This document shows positions 10,289 through 24,939 of a stretch of 64,000 bases of DNA, in pieces (the stretch's first letter is position 1; every line of letters starts with the position of its first letter). Source of the stretch: Pseudorasbora parva (taxonomy: Eukaryota > Chordata > Actinopteri > Cypriniformes > Gobionidae). The stretch spans positions 44,758,518-44,822,517 of the forward strand of contig NC_090177.1 in assembly GCF_024679245.1 (NCBI RefSeq), given 5' to 3'. A program made the position numbers and the translations under genes. Below the pieces are notes generated by a model, which made no database searches, was not told the DNA's origin, and worked only from the letters and a program-made list of their open reading frames with translations.

Positions 10289-12451
10289 TCAAAATGTTGT
10301 GTGGAACAACTTCAAACAGTTATGTTTGGAACCACTTCATACTGTTTTTTTATGGAACCACTTCAAACAGTTGCGTGTGGAGCCACTTCAAACAGTTGTG
10401 TACGGAACCACTTCAAACAGTTGTATGTGGAACCATTTCAAACTGTTGTGTGTGGAACCACTTCAAACAGTTGTCTGTGGAACCACTTGAAACAGTTGTG
10501 TGGAACCACTTCAAACAGTTGCGTGTGGAACCATTTCAAACTGTTGTGTGTGGAACCACTTCAAACAGTTGTGTGTGGAACCACTTGAAACAGTTGTGTG
10601 GAACCACTTCAAACTGTTGTGTGTGGAACCACTTCAAACTGTTTTTATGTGGAACCACTTGAAACTGTTCTGTATAACCACTTCAAACTGTTGTGTGGAA
10701 CCACTTCAAACAGTTGTGTGTGGAACAGCTTTAAACAGTTTTTTTTGTAGAAACCACTTGAAACAGTTGTGTGGAACCACTTCAAACAGTTGTGTGTGGA
10801 ACCACTTCAAACAGTTGTATGTGGAACCATTTCAAACTGTTGTGTGTGGAACCACTTCAAACAGTTGTGTGTGGAACCATTTCAAACAGTTGTGTGCGGA
10901 AACACTTCAAACAGTTGCGTGTGGAACCATTTCAAACTGTTGTGTGTGGAACCACTTCAAACAGTTGTGTGTGGAACCACTTCAAACAGTCGTGTGGAAC
11001 CACTTCAAACTGTTGTGTGTGGAACCACTTCAAACTGTTGAGTGAAACCACTTCAAACTGTTGTATGTGGAACCATTTCAAACTGTTGTGTGTGGAACCA
11101 CTTTAAGCAGTTATGTGTGGAACTACTTCAAACAGTTGTGTATGGAACCACTTCAAACAGTTGTGTGTGGAACCACTTCAAACTGTTGTGTGTGGAACCA
11201 CTTCAAACTGCTGTGTGTGGAACCACTTCAAACAGTTGTGTGTGGAACCACTTCAAACAGTTGTGTGTGCAACCACTTCGAACAGTTGTGTATGGAACCA
11301 CTTCAAACAGTTGTATGTGGAACCATTTCAAACTGTTGTGTGTGGAACCACTTCAAACAGTTGTGTGTGGAACCACTTCAAACAGTTGTGTGCAGAACCA
11401 CTTCAAACAGTTGTGCGTGGAACCACGTTAAACAGTTGTGTGTTCAACCACTTCAAACAGTTGTGTACGGAACCACTTCAAACAGTTGTATGTGGAACCA
11501 TTTCAAACTGTTGTGTGTGGAACCAATTCAAACAGTTGTGTGTGGAACCACTTCAAACAGTTGTGTGTGGAACCACTTCAAACAGTTGTGTGTGCAACCA
11601 CTTCAAACAGTTGTGTATGGAACCACTTCAAACAGTTGTATGTGGAACCATTTCAAACTGTTGTGTGTGGAACCACTTCAAACAGTTGTGTGTGGAACCA
11701 CTTCAAACAGTTGTGTGCAGAACCACTTCAAACAGTTGTGCGTGGAACCACGTTAAACAGTTGTGTTCAACCACTTCAAACAGTTGTGTACGGAACCACT
11801 TCAAACAGTTGTATGTGGATCCATTTCAAACTGTTGTGTGTGGAACCACTTGAAACAGTTGTGTGTGGAACCACTTCAAACAGTTGTGTGTGGAACCACT
11901 TGAAACAGTTGTGTGGAACCACTTCAAACAGGTGTGTTTGGATCCACTTTAAACAGTTTTTTGTGGAACCACTTCAAACAGCTGTGTGGAACCACTTCAA
12001 ATTGTTGTGTGTGGAACCACTTCAAACAGTTGTGTGTGAAACCACGTCAAACAGTTGTGTGTGGAACCATTTCAAACTGTTGTGTGTGGAACCACTTAAA
12101 ACAGTTTTAGTGTGGAACCACTTCAAACAGTTGTGTGTGGAACCACTTGAAACTCTTGTGTGTGGAACCACTTCAAACAGTTGTGTGTGGAACCATTTCA
12201 AACTGTTGTGTGTGGAACCACTTCAAACAGTTATGTGTGGAACCACTTCAAACAGTTGTGTGTGGAACCACTTGAAACTGTTGTGTGGAACCACTTCAAA
12301 CTGTTTTTTGTATAACCACTTCTAACTGCTGTGTGGAACCACTTCAAACAGTTGTGTGTGAAACCACTTCAAACTGTTGTGTGCGGAATCACTTCAAACA
12401 GTTTTGTGCGGAACCACTTTAAACAGTTGCGTGTGGAACCATTTCAAACTG

Positions 12452-15400
12452 TTTTTTGTGGAACCACTTGAAACAGTTGTGTGGAACCACTTCAAACAGG
12501 TTTGAGTGGAACCACTTCAAACTGTTTTTGTGGAACCACTTCAAACAGTTGTGTGTGGAACCACTTTAAACATTTTGTGGAACCACTTGAAAGAGCTGTG
12601 TGGAACCACTTCAAACTGTTTTTTTGTATAACCACTTCAAACTGTTGTGTGGAACCACTTCAAAATGTTGTGTGGAACAGCTTCAAACAGTTGTGTGTGG
12701 AACCACTTCAAACAGTTGTGTGCGGAACCACTTCAAACAGTTGCGTGTGGAACCACTTGAAACAGTTTTTTTGTGGAACCACTTGAAACAGTTGTGTGGA
12801 ACCACTTGAAACAGGTTTGTGTGGAACCACTTCAAACAGGTTTGTGTGGAACCACTTCAAACTGTTTTTGTGGAACCACTTCAAACTGTTGTGTGTGGAA
12901 CCACTTCAAACTGTTTTTTTGTGGAACCACTTGAAACAGTTGTGTGGAACCACTTCAAACAGTTATGTTTGGAACCACTTGAAACAGTTGTGTGTGGAAC
13001 AGCTTTAAACAGTTTTTTTTGTGGAACCACTTGAAACAGTTATGTGTGGAACCACTTGAAACAGTTGTGTGGAACCACTTCAAACTGTTGTGCGTGGAAC
13101 CACTTCAAACTGTTGTGTGAAACCACTTCAAACTGTTGTATGTGGAACCATTTCAAACTGTTGTGTGTGGAACCACTTCAAACAGTTATGTGTGGAACCA
13201 CTTCAAACAGTTGTGTGTGGAACCACTTGAAACAGTTGTGTGGAACCACTTCAAACTGTTTTTTGTATAACCACTTCTAACTGTTGTGTGGAACCACTTC
13301 AAACAGTTGTGTGTGAAACCACTTCAAACTGTTGTGTGCGGAATCACTTCAAACAGTTTTGTGTGGAACCACTTTAAACAGTTGCGTGTGGAACCAATTC
13401 AAACTGTTTTTTTGTGGAACCACTTGAAACAGTTGTGTGGAACCACTTCAAACAGGTTTGAGTGGAACCACTTCAAACTGTTTTTGTGGAACCACTTCAA
13501 ACAGTTGTGTGTGGAACCACTTTAAACAGTTTTTTGTGGAACCACTTGAAACAGCTGTGTGGAACCACTTCAAACTGTTGTGTGTGGAACCAATTCAAAC
13601 AGTTTTTTTGTATAACCACTTCAAACTGTTGTGTGGAACCACTTCAAAATGTTGTGTGGAACCACTTCAAACTGTTTTTTATGGAACCACTTGAAACAGT
13701 TGTGTGGAACCACTTCAAACAGTTATGTTTGGAACCACTTGAAACAGTTGTGTGGAACCACTTCAAACAGGTTTGTGTGGAACCACTTCAAACTGTTTTT
13801 GTGGAACCACTTTAAACAGCTGTGTGTGGAACCACTTCAAACTGTTTTTTTATGGAACCACTTGAAACAGTTTTGTGGAACCACTTCAAACTGTTGTGTG
13901 GAACCACTTCAAACAGCTGTGTGTGGAAACACTTCAAACTGTTGTGTGGAACCACATCAAACTGTTGTCTGTGGAACCACTTCAAACAGTTGTGTGAAAC
14001 CACTTCAAACAGTTGTGTGTGGAACCACTTCAAACAGTTGTGTTTGAAACCACTTCAAACTGTTGTGTGGAACCACTTCAAACAGTTGTGTGTGGAACCA
14101 CTTCAAACAGTTGTGTGTTCAACCACTTCAAACAGTTGTGTACGGAACCACTTCAAACAATTGTATGTGGAACAATTTCAAACTGTTGTGTGTGGAACCA
14201 CTTCAAACTGTTGTGTGGAACCACTTCAAACAGTTGTGTGTGGAACCACTTCAAACAGTTGTTTGCGGAACCACTTCAAACAGTTGTGTGTGGAACCACT
14301 TCAAACAGTTGTGTGTGGATCCACTTCAAACTGTTGTGTGGAACCACTTCAAACAGTTGTGTGCAGAACCACTTCAAACAGTTGTGTGTTCAACTACTTC
14401 AAACAGTTGTGTACGGAACAACTTCAAACAGTTGTATGTGGAACCACTTCAAACAGTTGTATGTGGAACCATTTCAAACTGTTGTGTGTGGAACCACTTC
14501 AAACAGTTGTGTGTGGAACCACTTCAAACAGTTGTGTGTGGAACCACTTGAAACAGTTGTGTGGAACCACATCAAACAGGTTTGTGTGGATCCACTTCAA
14601 ACTGTTGTGTGTGGAACCACTTCAAACTGTTTTTTTTGTATAACCACTTCAAACTGTTGTGTGTGGAACCACTTCAAACAGTTGTGTGTGGAACCACTTC
14701 AAACAGTTGTGTGTGGAACCACTTCAAACAGTTGTGTGTGGAACCACTTCAAACAGTTGTGTGTGGATCATCTTCAAACTGTTGTGTGGAACCACTCCAA
14801 ACAGTTGTGTGTGGAACCACTTAAAACTGTTTTTTGTGGAACCACTTGAAACAGTTGTGTGGAACCACTTCAAACTGTTGTGTGTGGAACCACTTCAAAC
14901 TGTTGTGTGGATTTACTTCAAACAGTTGTGTGTGGAACCACATCAAACTGTTGTGTGCGGAACCACTTCAAACAGTTGTGTGTGGAACCACTTCAAACAG
15001 TTGTGTGTGGAACCATTTCAAACTGTTGTGTGTGGAACCACTTCAAACAGTTATGTGTGGAACCACTTCAAACAGTTGTGTGCAGAACCACTTCAAACAG
15101 TTGTGCGTGGAACCACGTTAAACAGTTGTGTGTTCAACCACTTCAAACAGTTGTGTGTGGAACCACTTCAAACAGTTGTATGTGGAACCATTTCAAACTG
15201 TTGTGTGTGGAACCAATTCAAACAGTTGTGTGTGGAACCACTTCAAACAGTTGTGTGTGGAACCACTTGAAACAGTTGTGTGGAACCACTTCAAACAGGT
15301 TTGAGTGGAACCACTTCAAACTGTTTTTGTGGAACCACTTCAAACAGTTGTGTGTGGAACCACTTTAAACATTTTGTGGAACCACTTGAAAGAGCTGTGT

Positions 15401-18101
15401 GGAACCACTTCAAACTGTTTTTTTGTATAACCACTTCAAACTGTTGTGTGGAACCACTTCAAAATGTTGTGTGGAACAGCTTCAAACAGTTGTGTGTGGA
15501 ACCACTTCAAACAGTTGTGTGCGGAACCACTTCAAACAGTTGCGTGTGGAACCACTTGAAACAGTTTTTTTGTGGAACCACTTGAAACAGTTGTGTGGAA
15601 CCACTTGAAACAGGTTTGTGTGGAACCACTTCAAACAGGTTTGTGTGGAACCACTTCAAACTGTTTTTGTGGAACCACTTCAAACTGTTGTGTGTGGAAC
15701 CACTTCAAACTGTTTTTTTGTGGAACCACTTGAAACAGTTGTGTGGAACCACTTCAAACAGTTATGTTTGGAACCACTTGAAACAGTTGTGTGTGGAACA
15801 GCTTTAAACAGTTTTTTTTGTGGAACCACTTGAAACAGTTATGTGTGGAACCACTTGAAACAGTTGTGTGGAACCACTTCAAACTGTTGTGCGTGGAACC
15901 ACTTCAAACTGTTGTGTGAAACCACTTCAAACTGTTGTATGTGGAACCATTTCAAACTGTTGTGTGTGGAACCACTTCAAACAGTTATGTGTGGAACCAC
16001 TTCAAACAGTTGTGTGTGGAACCACTTGAAACAGTTGTGTGGAACCACTTCAAACTGTTTTTTGTATAACCACTTCTAACTGTTGTGTGGAACCACTTCA
16101 AACAGTTGTGTGTGAAACCACTTCAAACTGTTGTGTGCGGAATCACTTCAAACAGTTTTGTGTGGAACCACTTTAAACAGTTGCGTGTGGAACCAATTCA
16201 AACTGTTTTTTTGTGGAACCACTTGAAACAGTTGTGTGGAACCACTTCAAACAGGTTTGAGTGGAACCACTTCAAACTGTTTTGGTGGAACCACTTCAAA
16301 CAGTTGTGTGTGGAACCACTTTAAACAGTTTTTTGTGGAACCACTTGAAACAGCTGTGTGGAACCACTTCAAACTGTTGTGTGTGGAACCAATTCAAACA
16401 GTTTTTTTGTATAACCACTTCAAACTGTTGTGTGGAACCACTTCAAAATGTTGTGTGGAACCACTTCAAACTGTTTTTTATGGAACCACTTGAAACAGTT
16501 GTGTGGAACCACTTCAAACAGTTATGTTTGGAACCACTTGAAACAGTTGTGTGGAACCACTTCAAACAGGTTTGTGTGGAACCACTTCAAACTGTTTTTG
16601 TGGAACCACTTTAAACAGCTGTGTGTGGAACCACTTCAAACTGTTTTTTTATGGAACCACTTGAAACAGTTTTGTGGAACCACTTCAAACTGTTGTGTGG
16701 AACCACTTCAAACAGCTGTGTGTGGAAACACTTCAAACTGTTGTGTGGAACCACATCAAACTGTTGTCTGTGGAACCACTTCAAACAGTTGTGTGAAACC
16801 ACTTCAAACAGTTGTGTGTGGAACCACTTCAAACAGTTGTGTTTGAAACCACTTCAAACTGTTGTGTGGAACCACTTCAAACAGTTGTGTGTGGAACCAC
16901 TTCAAACAGTTGTGTGTTCAACCACTTCAAACAGTTGTGTACGGAACCACTTCAAACAATTGTATGTGGAACAATTTCAAACTGTTGTGTGTGGAACCAC
17001 TTCAAACTGTTGTGTGGAACCACTTCAAACAGTTGTGTGTGGAACCACTTCAAACAGTTGTTTGCGGAACCACTTCAAACAGTTGTGTGTGGAACCACTT
17101 CAAACAGTTGTGTGTGGATCCACTTCAAACTGTTGTGTGGAACCACTTCAAACAGTTGTGTGCAGAACCACTTCAAACAGTTGTGTGTTCAACTACTTCA
17201 AACAGTTGTGTACGGAACAACTTCAAACAGTTGTATGTGGAACCACTTCAAACAGTTGTATGTGGAACCATTTCAAACTGTTGTGTGTGGAACCACTTCA
17301 AACAGTTGTGTGTGGAACCACTTCAAACAGTTGTGTGTGGAACCACTTGAAACAGTTGTGTGGAACCACATCAAACAGGTTTGTGTGGATCCACTTCAAA
17401 CTGTTGTGTGTGGAACCACTTCAAACTGTTTTTTTTGTATAACCACTTCAAACTGTTGTGTGTGGAACCACTTCAAACAGTTGTGTGTGGAACCACTTCA
17501 AACAGTTGTGTGTGGAACCACTTCAAACAGTTGTGTGTGGAACCACTTCAAACAGTTGTGTGTGGATCATCTTCAAACTGTTGTGTGGAACCACTCCAAA
17601 CAGTTGTGTGTGGAACCACTTAAAACTGTTTTTTGTGGAACCACTTGAAACAGTTGTGTGGAACCACTTCAAACTGTTGTGTGTGGAACCACTTCAAACT
17701 GTTGTGTGGATTTACTTCAAACAGTTGTGTGTGGAACCACATCAAACTGTTGTGTGCGGAACCACTTCAAACAGTTGTGTGTGGAACCACTTCAAACAGT
17801 TGTGTGTGGAACCATTTCAAACTGTTGTGTGTGGAACCACTTCAAACAGTTATGTGTGGAACCACTTCAAACAGTTGTGTGCAGAACCACTTCAAACAGT
17901 TGTGCGTGGAACCACGTTAAACAGTTGTGTGTTCAACCACTTCAAACAGTTGTGTGTGGAACCACTTCAAACAGTTGTATGTGGAACCATTTCAAACTGT
18001 TGTGTGTGGAACCAATTCAAACAGTTGTGTGTGGAACCACTTCAAACAGTTGTGTGTGGAACCACTTGAAACAGTTGTGTGGAACCACTTCAAACAGGTT
18101 T
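12452..18101. repeat. 2,799-bp higher-order repeat, two copies
   Basis: Rare features of 12452-15250 recur at 15251-18049+ with an offset of 2,799 bp: CATTTTGTGGAACC with GAAAGAGCTGTG, GTATAACCACTTCTAAC, GTGGAAACAC, CCACATCAAAC, GTTTGAAACC, TCAACTACTTC, GTGGATCATC, CCACTCCAAAC, and GGATTTACTTC. One visible difference is CTGTTTTTGTGG (13480s) against CTGTTTTGGTGG (16280s). The copies part at about 15303/18102 (GTTTGAGTGG against GTTTGTTTGG). Confidence 0.85.
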
Positions 18102-18711
18102 GTTTGGATCCACTTTAAACAGTTTTTTGTGGAACCACTTCAAACAGCTGTGTGGAACCACTTCAAACTGTTGTGTGTGGAACCAATTCAAACTGTTTTT
18201 TTGTATAACCACTTCAAACTGTTGTGTGGAACCACTTCAAAATGTTGTGTGGAACCACTTCAAACAGTTGCATGTGGAACCACTTCAAACTGTTTTTTTG
18301 TGGAACCACTTGAAACAGTTGTGTGGAACCACTTCAAACAGGTTTGTGTGGAACCACTTCAAACTGTTTTTGTGGAACCACTTCAAACTGTTGTGTGTGG
18401 AACCACTTCAAACAGTTGTATGTGGAACCATTTCAAACTGTTGTGTGTGGAACCAATTCAAACAGTTGTGTGTGGAACCACTTCAAACAGTTGTGTGTGG
18501 AACCACTTGAAACAGTTGTGTGGAACCACTTCAAACAGGTTTGTTTGGATCCACTTTAAACAGTTTTTTGTGGAACCACTTCAAACAGCTGTGTGGAACC
18601 ACTTCAAACTGTTGTGTGTGGAACCAATTCAAACTGTTTTTTTGTATAACCACTTCAAACTGTTGTGTGGAACCACTTCAAAATGTTGTGTGGAACCACT
18701 TCAAACAGTTG
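17970..18711. repeat. 441-bp duplication
   Basis: The stretch from GTATGTGGAACCATTTC (about 17978) through TTTGGATCC, CAGCTGTGTGG, GTATAACCAC and CTTCAAAATG (about 18270) is repeated 441 bp further on. Copies diverge where one continues with GTTGCATGTGG and the other with GTTGTATGTGG. It is a short local tandem duplication inside the array. Confidence 0.75.
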
Positions 18712-18769
18712 TATGTGGAACCATTTCAAACTGTTGTGTGTGGAACCACTTCAAACAGTTGTGTGTGGA

Positions 18770-21700
18770 ACCACTTCAAACAGTTGTATGTGGAACAATT
18801 TCAAACTGTTGTGTGTGGAACCACTTCAAACAGTTGTCTGTGGAACCACTTCAAACAGTTGTGTGTGGAACCACTTGAAACAGTTGTGTGGAACCACTTC
18901 AAACAGGTTTGCGTGGAACCACTTCAAACAGTTGTGTGTGGAACCACTTTAAACAGTTTTTTTGTGGAACCACTTGAAACAGTTGTGTGGATCCACTTCA
19001 AACTGTTGTGTGTGTAACCACTTCAAACTGTTGTGTGAAACCACTTCAAACAGTTGTGTGTGGAACCACTTCAAACTGTTGTGTGGAACCACTTCAAACA
19101 GTTGTGTGTGGAACCACTTCAAACAGTTGTTTGCGGAACCACTTCAAACAGTTGTGTGTGGAACCACTTCAAACAGTTGTGTGTGGATCCACTTCAAACT
19201 GTTGTGTGGAACCACTTCAAACAGTTGTGTGCAGAACCACTTCAAACAGTTGTGTGTTCAACTACTTCAAACAGTTGTGTACGGAACCACTTCAAACAGT
19301 TGTATGTGGAACCACTTCAAACAGTTGTATGTGGAACCATTTCAAACTGTTGTGTGTGGAACCACTTCAAACTGTTGTGTGTGGAACCACTTCAAACAGT
19401 TGTGTGTGGAACCACTTGAAACAGTTGTGTGGAACCACATCAAACAGGTTTGTGTGGATCCACTTCAAACTGTTGTGTGTGGAACCACTTCAAACTGTTT
19501 TTTTTTTGTATAACCACTTCAAACTGTTGTGTGTGGAACCACTTCAAACAGTTGCATGTGGAACCACTTCAAACTGTTTTTTTGTGGAACCACTTGAAAC
19601 AGTTGTGTGGAACCACTTCAAACAGGTTTGTGTGGAACCACTTCAAACTGTTTTTGTGGCACCACTTCAAACTGTTGTGTGTGGAACCACTTCAAACTGT
19701 TTTTTTATGGAACCACTTCAAACTGTTGTGTGGAACCACTTCAAACAGTTATGTTTGGAACCACTTCATACTGTTTTTTTATGGAACCACTTCAAACAGT
19801 TGCGTGTGGAGCCACTTCAAACAGTTATGTACGGAACCACTTCAAACAGTTGTATGTGGAACCATTTCAAACTGTTGTGTGTGGAACCACTTCAAATAGT
19901 TGTCTGTGGAACCACTTGAAACAGTTGTGTGGAACCACTTCAAACTGTTGTGTGTGGAACCACTTCAAACTGTTTTTTTGTAAAAACCACTTCAAACTGT
20001 TGTGTGGAACCACTTCAAACAGTTGTGTGTGGAACCACTTAAAACAGTTTTTTGTGGAACCACTTGAAACAGTTGTGTGGAACCACTTCAAACTGTTGTG
20101 TGTGGAACCACTTCAAACTGTTTTTTTTAACCATTTCAAACTGTTGTGTGTGGAACCACTTCAAACCGTTGTGTGTGGAACCACTTCAAACTGTTGTGTG
20201 TGGAACCACTTCAAACAGTTGTGTGTGGAACCACTTCAAACAGTTGTATGTGGAACCATTTCAAACTGTTGTGTGTGGAACCACTTCAAACAGTTGTGTG
20301 TGGAACCATTTCAAACAGTTGTGTGCGGAAACACTTCAAACAGTTGCGTGTGGAACCACTTCAAACAGTTGTATGTGGAACCATTTCAAACTGTTGTGTG
20401 TGGAACCACTTCAAACAGCTGTGTGTGGAAACACTTCAAACTGTTGTGTGGAACCACATCAAACTGTTGTCTGTGGAACCACTTCAAACTGTTGTGTGAA
20501 ACCACTTCAAACAGTTGTGTGTGGAACCACTTCAAACAGTTGTGTTTGGAACCACTTCAAACTGTTGTGTGGAACCACTTCAAACAGTTGTGTGTGGAAC
20601 CACTTCAAACAGTTGTGTGTGGAACCACTTCAAACAGTTGTGTGTTCAACCACTTCCAACAGTTGTGTACGGAACCACTTCAAACAGTTGTATGTGGAAC
20701 AATTTCAAACTGTTGTGTGTGGAACCACTTCAAACAGTTGTCTGTGGAACCACTTCAAACAGTTGTGTGTGGAACCACTTGAAACAGTTGTGTGGAACCA
20801 CTTCAAACAGGTTTGCGTGGAACCACTTCAAACAGTTGTGTGTAGAACCACTTTAAACCGTTTTTTTGTGGAACCACTTGAAACAGTTGTGTGGATCCAC
20901 TTCAAACTGTTGTGTGTGTAACCACTTCAAACTGTTGTGTGAAACCACTTCAAACAGTTGTGTGTGGAACCACTTCAAACTGTTGTGTGGAACCACTTCA
21001 AACAGTTGTGTGTGGAACCACTTCAAACAGTTGTTTGCGGAACCACTTCAAACAGTTGTGTGTGGAACCACTTCAAACAGTTGTGTGTGGATCCACTTCA
21101 AACTGTTGTGTGGAACCACTTCAAACAGTTGTGTGCAGAACCACTTCAAACAGTTGTGTGTTCAACTACTTCAAACAGTTGTGTACGGAACCACTTCAAA
21201 CAGTTGTATGTGGAACCACTTCAAACAGTTGTATGTGGAACCATTTCAAACTGTTGTGTGTGGAACCACTTCAAACAGTTGTGTGTGGAACCACTTCAAA
21301 CAGTTGTGTGTGGAACCACTTGAAACAGTTGTGTGGAACCACATCAAACAGGTTTGTGTGGATCCACTTCAAACTGTTGTGTGTGGAACCACTTCAAACT
21401 GTTTTTTTTTGTATAACCACTTCAAACTGTTGTGTGTGGAACCACTTCAAACAGTTGTGTGTGGAACCACTTCAAACAGTTGTGTGTGGATCATCTTCAA
21501 ACTGTTGTGTGGAACCACTCCAAACAGTTGTGTGTGGAACCACTTAAAACAGTTTTTTGTGGAACCACTTGAAACAGTTGTGTGGAACCACTTCAAACTG
21601 TTGTGTGTGGAACCACTTCAAACTGTTGTGTGGATTTACTTCAAACAGTTGTGTGTGGAACCACATCAAACTGTTGTGTGCGGAACCACTTCAAACAGTT

Positions 21701-23793
21701 GTGTGTGGAACCACTTCAAACAGTTGTGTGTGGAACCATTTCAAACTGTTGTGTGTGGAACCACTTCAAACAGTTATGTGTGGAACCACTTCAAACAGTT
21801 GTGTGCAGAACCACTTCAAACAGTTGTGCGTGGAACCACGTTAAACAGTTGTGTGTTCAACCACTTCAAACAGTTGTGTGTGGAACCACTTCAAACAGTT
21901 GTATGTGGAACCATTTCAAACTGTTGTGTGTGGAACCAATTCAAACAGTTGTGTGTGGAACCACTTCAAACAGTTGTGTGTGGAACCACTTGAAACAGTT
22001 GTGTGGAACCACTTCAAACAGGTTTGTTTGGATCCACTTTAAACAGTTTTTTGTGGAACCACTTCAAACAGCTGTGTGGAACCACTTCAAACTGTTGTGT
22101 GTGGAACCAATTCAAACTCTTTTTTTGTATAACCACTTCAAACTGTTGTGTGGAACCACTTCAAAATGTTGTGTGGAACCACTTCAAACAGTTGTGTGTG
22201 GAACCACTTCAAACAGTTGCATGTGGAACCACTTCAAACTGTTTTTTTGTGGAACCACTTGAAACAGTTGTGTGGAACCACTTCAAACAGGTTTGTGTGG
22301 AACCACTTCAAACTGTTTTTGTGGAACCACTTCAAACTGTTGTGTGTGGAACCACTTCAAACTGTTTTTTTATGGAACCACTTCAAACTGTTGTGTGGAA
22401 CCACTTCAAACAGTTATGTTTGGAACCACTTCATACTGTTTTTTTATGGAACCACTTCAAACAATTGCGTGTGGAGCCACTTCAAACAGTTATGTACGGA
22501 ACCACTTCAAACAGTTGTATGTGGAACCATTTCAAACTGTTGTGTGTGGAACCACTTCAAATAGTTGTCTGTGGAACCACTTGAAACAGTTGTGTGGAAC
22601 CACTTCTAACTGTTGTGTGTGGAACCACTTCAAACTGTTTTTTTGTAAAAACCACTTCAAACTGTTGTGTGGAACCACTTCAAACAGTTGTGTGTGGAAC
22701 CACTTAAAACAGTTTTATGTGGAACCACTTGAAACAGTTGTGTGGAACCACTTCAAACTGTTGTGTGTGGAACCACTTCAAACTGTTTTTTTTGTATAAC
22801 CACTTCAAACTGTTGTGTGGAACCACTTCAAACCGTTGTGTGTAGAACCACTTCAAACTGTTGTGTGAAACCACTTCAAACAGTTGTGTGTGGAACCACT
22901 TCAAACAGTTGTGTTTGGAACCACTTCAAACTGTTGTGTGGAACCACTTCAAACAGTTGTGTGTGGAACCACTTCAAACAGTTGTGTGTGGAACCACTTC
23001 AAACAGTTGTGTGTTCAACCACTTCCAACAGTTGTGTACGGAACCACTTCAAACAGTTGTATGTGGAACAATTTCAAACTGTTGTGTGTGGAACCACTTC
23101 AAACAGTTGTCTGTGGAACCACTTCAAACAGTTGTGTGTGGAACCACTTGAAACAGTTGTGTGGAACCACTTCAAACAGGTTTGCGTGGAACCACTTCAA
23201 ACAGTTGTGTGTAGACTCACTTTAAACAGTTTTTTTGTGGAACAACTTGAAACAGTTGTGTGGATCCACTTCAAACTGTTGTGTGTGTAACCACTTCAAA
23301 CTGTTGTGTGAAACCACTTCAAACAGTTGTGTGTGGAACCACTTCAAACTGTTGTGTGGAACCACTTCAAACAGTTGTGTGTGGAACCACTTCAAACAGT
23401 TGTTTGCGGAACCACTTCAAACAGTTGTGTGTGGAACCACTTCAAACAGTTGTGTGTGGATCCACTTCAAACTGTTGTGTGGAACCACTTCAAACAGTTG
23501 TGTGCAGAACCACTTCAAACAGTTGTGTGTTCAACTACTTCAAACAGTTGTGTACGGAACCACTTCAAACAGTTGTATGTGGAACCACTTCAAACAGTTG
23601 TATGTGGAACCATTTCAAACTGTTGTGTGTGGAACCACTTCAAACAGTTGTGTGTGGAACCACTTCAAACAGTTGTGTGTGGAACCACTTGAAACAGTTG
23701 TGTGGAACCACATCAAACAGGTTTGTGTGGATCCACTTCAAACTGTTGTGTGTGGAACCACTTCAAACTGTTTTTTTTTGTATAACCACTTCA
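18770..23793. repeat. Three copies of a ~750-bp array block with variable spacing
   Basis: A block beginning at GTATGTGGAACAATTTC and ending at a T8-T9 run with GTATAACC occurs at about 18770-19520, 20674-21424 (offset 1,904) and 23043-23793 (offset 2,369). Shared rare variants are GTTTGCGTGG, TGTGTGTAACCAC, GTTTGCGGAACC, TCAACTACTTC, and CCACATCAAACAGG. Between the copies, 19545-20120 recurs at 22210-22785 (offset 2,665) with CCACTTCAAATAG, GTAAAAACCAC and CTTCATACTG. The unequal offsets suggest separate duplications followed by deletions. Confidence 0.75.
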
Positions 23794-23821
23794 AACTGTT
23801 GTGTGTGGAACCACTTCAAAC

Positions 23822-24690
23822 AGTTGTGTGTGGAACCACTTCAAACAGTTGTGTGTGGATCATCTTCAAACTGTTGTGTGGAACCACTCCAAACAGTTGT
23901 GTGTGAAACCACTTAAAACAGTTTTTTGTGGAACCACTTGAAACAGTTGTGTGGAACCACTTGAAACAGTTGTGTGGAACCACTTCAAACTGTTGTGTGT
24001 GGAACCACTTCAAACTGTTGTGTGGATTTACTTCAAACAGTTGTGTGTGGAACCACATCAAACTGTTGTGTGCGGAACCACTTCAAACAGTTGTGTGCAG
24101 AACCACTTCAAACAGTTGTGCGTGGAACCACGTTAAACAGTTGTGTGTTCAACCACTTCAAACAGTTGTGTGTGGAACCACTTCAAACAGTTGTATGTGG
24201 AACCATTTCAAACTGTTGTGTGTGGAACCAATTCAAACAGTTGTGTGTGGAACCACTTCAAACAGTTGTGTGTGGATCATCTTCAAACTGTTGTGTGGAA
24301 CCACTCCAAACAGTTGTGTGTGGAACCACTTAAAACAGTTTTTTGTGGAACCACTTGAAACAGTTGTGTGGAACCACTTGAAACAGTTGTGTGGAACCAC
24401 TTCAAACTGTTGTGTGTGGAACCACTTCAAACTGTTGTGTGGATTTACTTCAAACAGTTGTGTGTGGAACCACATCAAACTGTTGTGTGCGGAACCACTT
24501 CAAACAGTTGTGTGCAGAACCACTTCAAACAGTTGTGCGTGGAACCACGTTAAACAGTTGTGTGTTCAACCACTTCAAACAGTTGTGTGTGGAACCACTT
24601 CAAACAGTTGTATGTGGAACCATTTCAAACTGTTGTGTGTGGAACCAATTCAAACAGTTGTGTGTGGAACCACTTCAAACAGTTGTGTGT
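23822..24690. repeat. 417-bp higher-order repeat, two copies
   Basis: Marker variants GTGGATCATC, CCACTCCAAAC, GGATTTACTTC, CCACATCAAAC, and the CGTGGAACCACGTTAAAC cassette appear in the same order in both copies, 417 bp apart. One difference is GTGTGAAACC at about 23903 against GTGTGGAACC at about 24320. The same pair occurs again 6,189 bp further on, at about 30011-30879, as part of the larger duplication. Confidence 0.82.
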
Positions 24691-24939
24691 GGAACCACTT
24701 GAAACAGTTGTGTGGAACCACTTCAAACAGGTTTGTTTGGATCCACTTTAAACAGTTTTTTGTGGAACCACTTCAAACAGCTGTGTGGAACCACTTCAAA
24801 CTGTTGTGTGTGGAACCAATTCAAACTGTTTTTTTGTATAACCACTTCAAACTGTTGTGTGGAACCACTTCAAAATGTTGTGTGGAACCACTTCAAACAG
24901 TTGTGTGTGGAACCACTTCAAACAGTTGTGTGTGGAACC

